This document shows, one piece after another, positions 33,984-44,900 of a stretch of 64,000 bases of DNA. The stretch is from Amoebophrya sp. A120 (taxonomy: Eukaryota; Sar; Dinophyceae; Syndiniales; Amoebophryaceae): contig CAJINV010000013.1 of NCBI GenBank assembly GCA_905178155.1, positions 2,532,352 to 2,596,351 on the forward strand. Reading direction: 5' to 3'. A model generated the notes under the pieces. The model was not told where the DNA came from, ran no database searches, and saw only the letters and a list, made by a program, of their open reading frames with translations. A program made the position numbers and the translations under genes. Position 1 is the stretch's first letter. Every line of letters starts with the position of its first letter.

Positions 33984-36423
33984 CTAAACGTAACCGCGAC
34001 CATGCGACAGCGCGTCCAAGTTTGTCATGCGCAACGGCAAAAACTTGTTGACTTGTGTAGCAGTCCCAAGCTCGACTAGTACGAGGCGTGCGCGTTTTTT
34101 CACTGGATAGGATTCCCCGATCTGCACCTCGTCGTTCTCCTTCAACGGGACGAAAAATTCGCCGGGCCCGAGCTTCTGTTTGTTCACCTTGCATCCGGCT
34201 TTGCTGAACAGGTCCGTGAGGCCGAACCCTGCCTTTGTGTACGCGAAAACCGCATGCCGGCGCGAGGTACCTGACAAGGAAGGACGATATTATGGCCTAT
34301 CGATATCCGTGGCCGTGCATGCGGCGTGTTCTATAATTTTTGCGCAGTTTAAATGAATCTGCGGCTTGTTTGATATTGTCTGAAAAAACGTTTCGTAGGT
34401 ACGAATGGAAGTTTGTTCGTTTTTTTTTTTTCGCGGGAGCTTCCAATAAAAAAACGCCAACAAAAATGAATAAGCGTCGCACTTGGATGCTGCGGCAGGA
34501 TTTGGCACGCGTCTGGCTGCCTGCCGACGAAAGTCATAAGCCGCTCGCAGGGATCCAAGAAGTAGTCACTCACCACCTCGTTTTCCTTGACCTCTTGCAA
34601 ATTTACCCGTACCACGGTACTGTACAGCTTTCTGTCGTCGACATCGACCAGGTCTAAGCACCGGAAAAGCCACTCGTCCAAAGCCACCGCCCCGTCCGCG
34701 CTCTTGTTGTAGCTCTGCCTGATGTCCGCCAGAATTCTGCCCATCTGATTCTGGCCCTTGCCGTCCACCGTTCCCCAGTAAATGTCGTAAAAGGTGTTCT
34801 CGTACTGGAGCAACCGCTCCCCCGTTTCGAGCAGCGACTTCTGCAGGTCCTTGCTCCGGTGAAACTTGTCCCGCTGGACTTTGTCGCAGATCAGTAACCG
34901 CTTGCTGACCCAGGTCTGCTGGCGCTGCTTCAGGATTTCGTTCTGCCGGATCTTGTCGAGTATCAAGCGAAAATATGTCTGGGTCTGTAAAATTGTCATG
35001 CTAGTCTGGCATGTTGGCTCTGCACTCTGTATTGCGTGGCCACCAAAGGGTAAGGGTCCTCTTGCCTGTCATGCAAAAGCGCAGTTTCTCATGCGAAATA
35101 CGCATCGCAGAAGCACGAAAAAACTTGTCATGCTTGGCGGCCAATTACAGAGCACTTAATTGTTCAGGGAGCAGTTGCATCACAAGTTTCCAGACCCAGA
35201 CATATGATTTGCGATGGATATCGAGACTGCTGTCGTTCGTGATCCCTCGGTCCTGCATCAGCTCGTTGTACTCCTTCCGCATCTCTGCCACCGAGTCCGG
35301 GAAATCCTCCTCGTATACCTATGATTTTGAAAAACGAAAACGCACGACCCAGCAGGAGCGTGGTTCCAGAAAAGTTGCTTGTCAATGTCATGCAAATCTG
35401 CATGAAACATCGAACTAATACTATGCTGTTTCATTGAAACAGAAACACAAGATGCCCTCCAGACGCAGGACGAGTGCTGGTCGGATGCAACAGCACTTCC
35501 TGTGTAGTTCGGAAACTGTTCATCATCATCTTCAACACAGCAGCAGGCCAAGGAAGTGGATGCGTTGACTACATGCAGCCAGCGTCCCCGTATTCACTAT
35601 TAAGCAAGATGTTGACCACTATGCGACTGAGGATTCAGGGTTTGGGTCAACATGCGCAAGAACTCACAAATGTCACATCGCTCTGTTTCGCTATAAAAAT
35701 GGCTCCTGCTGCTATACGTTTTTCTGTATACGCAGGATATTTCGGGGTTGCGGGTCACTCCGAACCGGCCGCAGAGACTCTTATCGCAGGTGAAGCACTC
35801 CAGCTCTGTATCCTGAGTAAAAACGTACCCACGCCAGAGTTGTAATGCAGATTTGCAAAGACAGGAAGACTTGTAATGCGCATCCCCATGAGATGAGCCA
35901 TTTCCAATCGTGTTTTGGAATTTGTGATGCTGTGAACAGGATGAGCAGATGAATCTGTGATGCGGCTGCACTTGCTAACCGGCACTACACTGCATAGCGC
36001 AACTTGTCATGCGTGACTCACAAAACTCCTAGGTTTGTGTTGCAAAATCCTCATCCTGACTCTGGTGTGGGTACGTTTTTACTCAGGATACTCTGCCTGG
36101 AGCATGGCGGCCGTTGCGGACGGGTAGTCGCGTCGGACAAGATCGAGGTCCGACATGTAGGACACCACTGACGGGAAGTCCGGATCCAGGAAGCCGTATA
36201 TCCCCTTGAAGTAGTCGATTTTCGTGAACTTGTGGTCCTTGGTGATCACGTTTTGCGCCAGAGCGGCCTGTTGCTTTTCCTGCTGGAGCTTTTTTTGGTC
36301 GGCAGCGGACATGTTCAGCTTCTTTCGGAGTTCCTGTGCGCGCGCGTTTTTCTCCTTCATGGTATCGTGCATGTGGGATGAGGACTTAGCGGTCTCCCGC
36401 TTGGTAGACATAAAGGCTGACAT
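33984..36423 (-). CDS. Unknown protein, five exons with three consecutive introners
   Basis: Start ATG 36423 (MSAFMSTKRETAKSSSH). Exon 1 has a helix (KEKNARAQELRKKLNMSAAD) and GIYGFLDPDFPSVVSYMSDL. Exon 2, only about 65-70 bp, encodes a Cys pair pattern ELECFTCDKSLCGR that could bind metal. Exon 3 is about 85 bp and exon 4 (34960-34483) encodes a helical repeat-like region (RQNEILKQRQQTWVSKRLLI) ending QILPQHPS. The last intron (34271-34482) is canonical GT-AG and in phase (QHPSTSRRHAVF). The final exon holds a small beta-rich segment (GPGEFFVPLKENDEVQIGES). Introns 1-3 are elements at 35809-36090, 35314-35739 and 34961-35220, and all restore frame. About 400 residues. Family not recognised. 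Confidence 0.7.
34961..35220. mobile_element. Introner element, TGTCTGGGTCTGG-type, TSD TCGAG
   Basis: 260 bp, exact repeats TCGAG at 34956-34960 and 35221-35225; starts TATC, ends GGATA. Inverted ends share ATATGTCTGGGTCTG. Frame restored (NDSSLDKIRQ). Contains at least three internal TGTCATGC words. Confidence 0.92.
35314..35739. mobile_element. Introner element, AAAAACG-type, diverged TSD
   Basis: 426 bp. Starts TATAC, ends GCAGGATA. Flanks CCTCG (35309-35313) and TTTCG (35740-35744) match 3 of 5, so this copy may be older. Inverted ends share GAAAAACG. Removal plus one flank keeps frame (NPE then E or K then DFPDS). Confidence 0.7.
35809..36090. mobile_element. Introner element, GAGTAAAAACGTACCC-type, TSD CTCTG
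   Basis: 282 bp with near-perfect termini: TATCCTGAGTAAAAACGTAC at the left is the exact inverse of the right end. Repeats CTCTG at 35804-35808 and 36091-36095. Removal plus one repeat reads LQAELECFTC in frame. Contains five or six TGTRATGC/TGTCATGC words. Confidence 0.95.
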
Positions 36424-37438
36424 TTTTTCAGCGCCGTGGTGTAGGTCTAGTGTTAGTGGCTGATTATTTTATACTTCGTTCATCTTCATCTACTACTTAT
36501 TTTCACAGGGCCTAAATAAAACTAAGGGCGCTGCCAACGCCCGGGTGGTCTGGTCTCGCACAAAAGCCGCATAATCTTTATCTTGAAGTGTACCACACTT
36601 TAAGTTAGTAGATAATTACGGTTTTTAGAAAAACTCCGTATTGCTTCTGTCGCCTTTGTCGCTGGATTTTTGATGAAGAGGTAACAGTAGTAGCTTTCTC
36701 CAAAGAACCTAATGGCGGCACATCGAGGTCGTGGTCGTCCACCCCCGGCACCTTCAAATGATAAAGGGTTGGAATTGTTTTCCCGTACGTAGCAGGACAT
36801 CAAAGATCGTAAGTCAGAAAAAGGCTATTCATCTTCATCCTCCTGGTGTAGTACGATCGTGCATATTTTTTGTCCAGAACTGGAACCAAGAACTGAAGGA
36901 ACGTCATCGCTCGCTGAAGATCTGAAATAGGACCGTTGCCACTTCTTGTTCTCACCACGTCCGTGATGTCACAAGGTGCGAAATCCAGCGGCTTCAAGCG
37001 GAACAATGTCAGCGCTGCTCTCTATCTTTCCTTTCTACTTGTGCCTCGACCATCCCGTAGCTGGTGCACGAAAATGGATTATATTTTCTTGGAACTTTTG
37101 CGGGCTCGCAGTTAGCGGCGCGGCGGTCGTGGCCGTGACGCAGGTGGCAGCGAAGGGAATTCAAATTCGACTACCAGTTTAAACATATTGAATGATGATC
37201 CTACATTTATCGTGTGAAAAATTTGTGTGGGCAATGAGTATTATTGCGGTCTGCTTCTGCTGCTGTCGCAACTAACAGAAACTGTAACGTGATGAAAAAA
37301 GTAGAATCATCAGATTTCTAGGAAGCACTTCAGATTCAGTGGAAATCTAAGTGATAACTTGATGAGTATGTTTCACCATTTTCAAATCTGCTTCTGGTGT
37401 GCTGCGCAGTTCCAGCTGCACTTCTTTTCGTCTTGCGT
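36424..37438 (-). other. Possible small gene fragments; no confident model
   Basis: Two adjoining minus-strand frames (37006-36800, with PLDFAPCDITDVVRTRSGNG and LQRAMTFLQFLVPVLDKKYA; and 36803-36600) could be exons of one short protein, but I found no clear splice signals or family. 37190-37430 shows nothing. Confidence 0.25.
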
Positions 37439-39680
37439 TTACTTCTTCACAAGCACACCAAGGGGGGCGCTTTTTTCGTTGTTGTCCTTTGTTTCACCCC
37501 CACCCGAGGACGACGCCTCTTTTTCGTCCTTTTTTTCGGACGTCCAAGGAATCAAGTTGCTCAAATTCTTGGAATCACGTTGGTGACTGGAATCAAGTTA
37601 CATGGAATCAAGTTGGATCCTGGAATCAAGTTGACTGGAATCAAGTTGATTCCTGGAATCCCGTTGCGCGGAATGAAGTCGGAATGGAGTCGAGTCATTG
37701 CCAGAACAACATCTGCGTGAGAACTTTAGGGAGAAGGCTCGACACTTCCAAAGTCTGTCAACGAACTTCCCATGGGGCCCATTGCCGCAGACGACAGACA
37801 CAACTGAACCGCAAGCCGCGAACCCCCCGCCAAGAACCTCCATACGAGAAAGCGCCACGCCCCCCCGGCGGGAACCGGGTCCGGGTCCCCCGACAGGGAG
37901 AAGGTCCGGGTCCCCCGACAGGAAACGTTGTTCCGGGCCTCCCGCACAGGAAAATTGTAGGCCTCTCTGAGCCGCGGAAAGTTTCGGGCCGAGAGGCCAG
38001 CTAAGGTGCATCCGGGACCCTTGCATGAGAAACGGCAGGCCCCCCGAGGCGTGGGAAAGTTCAAGGCGAAGGCGAAACAGAGCCCAGGGCGCAGTATTTC
38101 TCTCTCTTGCCAGGAGCTCGACAACCCCAGGGCCGCCCCCCCGGCGTGCCAGTCCCTGCCTCCCGAAGGTGAAGAAAACTCTGGAGCCCCTGCCTCCCCG
38201 GCGCAAAGGCTGTAGACGTGCCCAACCCCTGTCTGCGGCAAAGTTGCGCGCTCCGAAACCGAATCCAAAACGCCTCGGCGAGCCCGGGCGCAGAAAAATT
38301 CTGAAGAGCCCGCGCCGCGCAGGAGGTGTAGGTGAGCTCGCGCCAGTCGGCACGCGATGGCGAAAGCTCCGCGCCAGCCAGGAAATAAAAACAACTGCGA
38401 CTTCCCCGAAAGGGAAGCAACGGACCTTCCGCAGGAAAAGATCCGCCAGAGCTTCCGAGACCGAGAAGTACAGGGCTGCCGAAGGTAAATAAGCTTCGGA
38501 GCCTCCGAAGGTCAAAGCTCCGGTGCTTCCGAAGGTAAAAACTCCGGATCTCCCGAAGGCGAAGGTGCCGAAGTGGAATCCTCGAGACACCTGCGCAGGA
38601 AGGCGAAGTGGAAGTGGAATCGCGAGAGATATGGTTCGTGATCTTCCGAGAGTGAGAAGGCGGAACGAGCATGGAACTCCGAGAGGGACGGACCTTCCGA
38701 GGGAAGGCGAAATGCAAAGGGAATCCCCCGAGACATACACCTTCCGAAGGAAGGACGCACAATGAAATGGAATCCCGGGAACGTCCGTCTAACGTTATTC
38801 GCCACGCGTCTATTGACCAGATACAGAAAACAAAGCCAGCAACCTGTGATAAACGTGGCCGCGTTTGAAACAAACAGAGCGAAGAACTTTAGGCACGAGG
38901 GTATGGCAGTCACAAAGCCTAGAAAGAGCGCCAGACTCTTCCAAGGTGAGGCAATACGAGGAGGAGGGCTGACGAGGATGAAGCTGTAATGGTTTATTTG
39001 ATTCCATTCAACTTGATTCCAGGAAGTAACTTGATTCCATGTAACGGGATTCCAGGTTCAACTTGATTCCAATTAACTTGATTCCAGGTTTAACTTGATT
39101 CCAAGTAACTTGATTCCATGATCTTAACTTGATTCCTTGTTTTACCCTTTTTTTCGCCCCCACCCGAGGACGACGCCCCCTCTTTTTCGTCCTTCTTTTT
39201 TCCCGCCTCATTTTTCTCCTTGTTCTCGAGGCTTTTCTGCAGGGGTATCCCGTCATCCCAAGTCCATTTCAAAGGCTTACCACGGAACTATGGAGACAGA
39301 TTGGAAAAGGAAGCCACAATTTTTCGCACTATCGATGCATAATTCATTTATTTCTTGGCCGTCTCTGATATGCAGTTCTTCATCGACGTCTTCGTCTTCC
39401 GCAGCCTCCAAGTATCATGGTGATTGCTTTGCAAAGGGCCTCCAGGGCTATCACTTGGACGCATAGAAAAATCAACACAAAAATCTGTAGAAATGTACTG
39501 GACGAGATAGGATTGCAAAATGCCGTTCTTGAAGTGCGAGGCCAGTAGCTTTTCTATGCAAGCACCTCCATATTTTCCCACACAAATCGTATCGCTTGTC
39601 CATGCAGTCCCATATCATGCAGAAAATCGCAGCTAAGAGAGCATTTTTGTTCGCACGACGCACCACGACGTGGCGATCTT
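37439..39680 (-). CDS. Protein with acidic centre and Lys/Ser-rich tail, interrupted by a 1.6-kb insertion
   Basis: Unrecognised family. An upstream exon ending near 39567 encodes CEQKCSLSCDFLHDMGLHGQ then AIRFVWENME. A canonical GT-AG intron (about 39411-39566) joins it in frame to EAAEDEDVDEELHIRDGQE. A further exon starts after an AG near 39282 (FRGKPLKWTWDDGIPLQKSL) and runs into KNEAGKKKDEKE, then a Ser/Gly run. At that point a 1.6-kb insert intervenes, and the expected tail (ASSSGGGETKDNNEKSAPLG then VLVKK and TAA) lies at 37439-37537. Read without the insert, the tail is continuous and plausible. Read through the insert, the frame stops soon after KGKTRNQVK. The joint between the second and third exon shown here is not resolved. 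Confidence 0.5.
37538..39153. mobile_element. 1.6-kb insertion with inverted subterminal repeats and ~40-bp flanking duplication
   Basis: Host coding sequence is duplicated at about 37495-37537 and 39154-39205 (both have CCCCCACCCGAGGACGACGC and then CTCTTTTTCGTCCTT). The left end of the insert carries about six copies of GGAATCAAGTT and the right end about seven copies of its inverse AACTTGATTCC, so the two ends could pair over about 130 bp. The middle (about 37700-38770) is G+C-rich and semi-repetitive with CCGAAGG/CCTTCGG words. No transposase or reverse transcriptase is visible, so it would be non-autonomous. Confidence 0.75.
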
Positions 39681-39689
39681 ATTCATTCT

Positions 39690-41981
39690 CATCCTCAACA
39701 TGAAATTCTAGAGTTCATTTATTTGAGAAGAAAAATTAATGCCGCGTCGCTCTGTTACCTGCGCTTTTCTTCAGCATATGAAACATGATATTCTGGGCCC
39801 CCGTATTCAGTCAAAAAGCTAAAAGTGACTTCTTGATGTCAACATGCGCAGTGTTCGTGGCCATTGTAGTTTTTCAGCATACTAAGTAAGTAGGAATACT
39901 AAATAATCACCAGAACAAAGCTCATAAGGCCCGACTTCATGCCACTTCTCACTTGGTTGAGTATGACAAAAAGCCGCATGCTGACAAGAAGTGTAAATCG
40001 CTTTTTTTTCCGTACCCGTTACTGCACTTTGTCGCCGCCGTCACTTGATCATGCTGCCCACCGGGAATCTCGCAGGTTACCTTACAGAGAATTCGAGTTG
40101 CTGTTGTTTTTGCATCAGTCAGTAGGTAGTGTGATGGTTCGCATGCACAATTGTATCAAAGCGCGAGCCCCTGATCTCGTACCTCCTCCGTCTCGTCCTT
40201 GCCCAGGTGTAGGCATTGCTACATATCCAAGAAAAAAAAATGCCTCAGTCTCAAACCTTTCTTGTAGATGCATGAAAATCCTATTCGCTACGCGGAGCGA
40301 GCAAAACCTCTATACATAGAAAATGTTGCGTCAAACGCACTGGAAAACAGAACAAATATGAACTAATATAATGCCCTTCCTGCATTTCATTTAGCATGAC
40401 GAAAAATAAGTGTCTCAAGGTGAAGCAGAAAAAATGCCCGCAGTGCAAGTCGTAGAGACTGCAGGTTTTTTCTCATGATACTGTATCTGGCGCGGGCAAT
40501 CATGGCCCTGAGGTTCCACGACGAAGCTCGGCTATGCATTGCAAACATGTCTGGATCTCTCATGCATGCCCGACGGACTACTACTTACACCGCTTCAAAA
40601 ACATGTCATCCAACGTGCGAAAGACACAAAGATCTGTGATGCGCACCATGGAGTAGAGGTGTGGCGTTCTTTTTTGTTGTACTCACGCCGGTGTCCTTCT
40701 TGGATGTACGCATAGACTCCTGTCATAATGCCGTGAACAAGGGACGACCAGGACCACTTACTTCTCTGCCATCTTACAAAAAACAGCACGACCATCTTAT
40801 TTTTCCGACCCAGATCGAAATTTGCTGAATGCATACCAACACGTAGAAGCCGACACATAACACCAGGGTGAAAAAACACATCTCGCTGTAGGAGATCGGG
40901 GGGAGTTATCGCAGGAAAAAACTGCAGCTCCGTTGTGAACTTGCATTGCAGAGGACGAGCACGCAGCGAACTGTGTTGCTCCAATGCAAGCAAAGCCGTT
41001 CGTAACAGTATTTTTCGGCCCGTATCTATAGCATTTCAATTTCGTCTCAGAGATAAAATGCTATACGGGAAAATTCCGCGTGCTGACAGGGATTCTCTGT
41101 CACGCGAAATCAGTATCTGTATCAGGCAGACGCAGATGCTGCAGAGAAATAAAACATTTTTGTTTTAATACAGCGTCGAAGCAGAAGAAGTTTTTCCATA
41201 CGATAGAATGGGGTCCGTGGATCCGTGTTTCAGCAGCCGCATTTTCTCCCCGTGTGCTGCAAGCTATCCCAGAGAAAAAAGCTAGCATGGCATGTGGTTT
41301 ATACTGCGAAAGGGAAAAGAACTGCATGATGCGTCGTGGACGGCGGACCCATACTAGCCATAGCGTTGTTTTGTGTTCAGGCTAGAATGCAAGACGACAT
41401 GCTTTACTTTTGTTCTGTCTCTTGTTTACTTTTGTTCTGTCTCTTGTTACGCTAGCATAGTAAATGCTAGCGTCTCATCTTCTGTGTGATACGAGCCGCG
41501 ACTTGCCCTTGCTACCCCTGGAGGAGGCATTGCTGCCGCCGCTCTCGCTGCCTGCTTCCCCTGGACTCCCGCCGCCGCCGCCCACCCTTGCCTGTTGTGC
41601 GTCGCGGGGCATTTCTTGATCAGGTGGATTCAGGGTCGGAAGAAGAGGTTCTTCTTCAGCAAGAAACGACCGGCTGCGCAACAAGGATGTTGGTCTTACA
41701 AAGACAGCAGCGTCTTTATGTCCTATGGTGGAGGAAGTTCAACATCTTCATTTCCAATGGCACGAAGAGAGCAGGACCAGCTAAGCTACAGGATCAGAAT
41801 CTACATTTCATTTCAACCTTTTGCTCATGCACAACGGCACCATCATAGTCATTCGCAAGTATGGTCGCTCAACGTGTATTGCTACGCTCACGACTCTCGT
41901 TTGTGTCAAGATCAGGAAGCAAGAAATGAGTACACAGTCGTACAAGTAGCTTCTCTGTTTGATTCCTTCTCGTTAACAGGA
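39690..41981. other. 2.3 kb without a confident gene; one decayed element end
   Basis: No frame here is convincing. At about 40534-40570 the sequence TATGCATTGCAAACATGTCTGGATCTC resembles the left end of the TGTCTGGGTCTGG-type introners, with TGTGATGC downstream, but I find no partner end or repeat. A minus-strand frame at 41475-41684 (Ser/Gly-rich) might be a 3' exon of the FkbM gene. Confidence 0.35.
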
Positions 41982-44900
41982 CTAAAAAGCGCACATTCGC
42001 ATTCGGTGCGCACGCTGATCATGATTGAACAACGTCAACGTGAGCACCACCAACATACAAAGGTCCTTTTCGCCAAGAACCCCCAGCGACCCCACTACCC
42101 CGTGCTTCCGTGAGCAGCCAAGAACTTGCACAGAAGCAATTCTTCCTCGATATCGCAGTTTGAAATGAAGATCGAAGCGCACGGAGGTCTGGCTGTCTAG
42201 CGTTCTCAAAACTTGCCGTGCAATCCACAGCAAGCTGCCACTGTTCTCCTCGAGCTTTCCTAAGATCAAAGACAACTCCGCCTCGAGAGGCAGGAAGTAC
42301 TTCGTTTTCGATTTTCTGGTGTCATTATCATTTCTTCTTGTAGGTCGTGCAAATGATGGTGAAAGTGAATAAACCGAATTTGCATTTGTCAGACTCAAAG
42401 CAGGTGGACCAGTTCTACTAGTACCAGTCGGAGGAGCATCTTGATCTTCGTGGTCTCCGCGTCGCGTCGGATCCTCGGTTGAAGACGCGCTGCTGGTGCT
42501 GTTGTAAAAATCTTCACGGAGGTCCGCACTAGGATTCTCTACGTTTTTCTTTGTGCTGGCCGTCAAGTCGTGTTCTTGTTTTTGTTTTGCAGCTTCAGCT
42601 TCTGCTTCGTCTGGTGCCAAGAATATCTCCGTTTCTGTCCACCATTGGGAGAAGGGGAGAAGCCGACGTCCTCCCCCGCTTGGAGAAGATGTAGTATCAC
42701 GACTAGAAGGGCCGCTGCTAGCTTTAGTACTGCTTGGTTCAGCTGCACCAGTCGTGCTTGTGGTAGTAGATTTTTCCGGTGCATTTTTAACCACGGCATG
42801 ATCTCCCGCTCGCAGCTCGTCTGGGCGTCCGTCATTGTCGTCCACATACCGGAGTTTCCGCCACCGCAGCCCGCTCATGTAGTCCAGGGCGTTCTCGCCC
42901 ACCGGTCCACTCCCCGACTCGGCAAAACACTCCGGGCCCTGCTCGATGCGCGAAACGCGGTGCCCGTTGTCGCTGAAAATGCGGCGCTGCGTGCGCCGGG
43001 TGCCGTAGGACTTGTCCGTCCCTCGGATCTGCGGGTTGCAGATCAACCGGTAGTAGCTGCTCTGCTCGACGAATTTCACGTATTCGTAGCCCTTCTGCAC
43101 CCCATATATCGTGTGCAAATGTGCCTAGGGGGTAGGATATTTGCTTCGAAGCTCGAAGCTTTTAGCACAAAAGTCGAAAACTTGCGACGCAAAAAACGCG
43201 AGCTTGCGTGAAGGACCGAGCAGATTGAAATTTTTGCAAAAGGTCGGCAATTGTCGACCTTTTTCAAAAATTGCAATCTGCTCGGTCCTTCACGCAAATT
43301 CACATTTTTCTTTTACAGTTAAATCATTTCTTCTACGCCAGAAGCTGGTGTAGAAGCTGGCGAAGAAGTTGGTGTAGAAGTTGGTGTAGAAGCTGGCGAG
43401 TATATTTCTCAGCTTTTCCTACCCCCTAGGCACATTTGCACAGGATACCATATGGTAGGGGACAACTCCCCCCTGACTTGTTCGTACATCATGAAGAGCA
43501 ACAGAATGAATGATCCATGAAACAACAAGCAATACAAATGCTAGTTGTGAACTGAGCAGCATAGCAATTCCTCGCGCTAGTCGTTGTGCTTCTTACTATT
43601 CTTGCTTTTTTAGTACTTCCTTTGGGCATGTTGCACCGAATTTTCTCATGCCGGCGCAAGCAGAGCCAAAACGCAACGAACAAGTCAAAGTGAAGCAATG
43701 CAAGTCAAGTGGAATTGCTGATTTGCATAACAAGAAATTTAGGACCACGACGAGGGCGAGTTGTGAAAAAATCTCATACCGCGAACGCAATCGCACGAAT
43801 CGCGGTCTGCCGCGTAAACACCTCGATGCTGATGTAGTTTGGACGAAGCAACAGCGGGGTGGACTGCAGAATTTGCTGGAAGCAGGTGAGGTCCAGCCCT
43901 TCTAAATCGATTTTCACGGCGGTTTTGGTGGTTTCGGTTTGAGCTTGAGCTTGCTCTGACACTGCACGCATTTCTCTATCATGTTGGCCTCCTGGTGGTA
44001 TCTTCTGGCTGAGGCTTGTTCTGGTCACGTCAGCGACCGCTTGCTTGTTTCGATTTTGTCCACCTCGTGGTCCTTCTTGTCGAACTACACGGCTCTGCTC
44101 GTGTGTGGAAGTGGTCGACCGAGATGACATTATGCCGTCTTTTGTTGAGACAAATTTTTTATTGCGGCTTCTTTTCCGCACGATGCTTTCGTGGTACACT
44201 TCGCGGCAGGTTCTCGTGCGGTTGCCCGGGAGCGTAACCGCCCCGGTTGCGATTATTTCTTCTTGTTGGCCGGCACTACTAGCGAGATCCCCGTCATGTT
44301 CTCGTGGGTTTGAAGAAATTTGAGGCTGCAGAGACGCCACTTCAGCTCCGTCGTCCGCGTCTGCCGCCAGCACGTGCGACATCCAGTCCTCGTGGTGACT
44401 CGTTCGCGCTCGGAAGGTTTCGTTGTAGCTGGGGATGATGTGGAGCATGCGGGTCTCCAGCCGGCTTGGAAAGTACTTCCACTTCATGAAACGGCGCTGC
44501 AGGGTCTCCATCGGCTTGCGCCCGGCCTCCACCGCGATGACGAAGGAATTTGGAAAGGTCAGCGCGTGGCCCGCGTCCAAGCCGCCGGCCGCGCCGAGGT
44601 CCAAAAAGACGGTGCGTACTGTATTGCGGTTGATGTAGTAGTTCTCCCTCGTCGCAGGAGCTGGAGCAGACGTAGAAGAGCGCAATGTTCCTGCAGGCGT
44701 CGAGGACGCTGGTGGAACAGCTCCGCCGTGACTGCCCACTTCTACCCCCGCACTGTCAACAGCAGCAGGCGTATGATCTTCCTCGGACAGAATCCTTCGC
44801 AGCACTGGGCTGACACTGACGAGCAGCCAGTAGACATGCGCCCGGGTGATGCGGGTCAGGGCGTACAGTTCGGCCTCGGCCAAATCACACAGCGCCAGCA

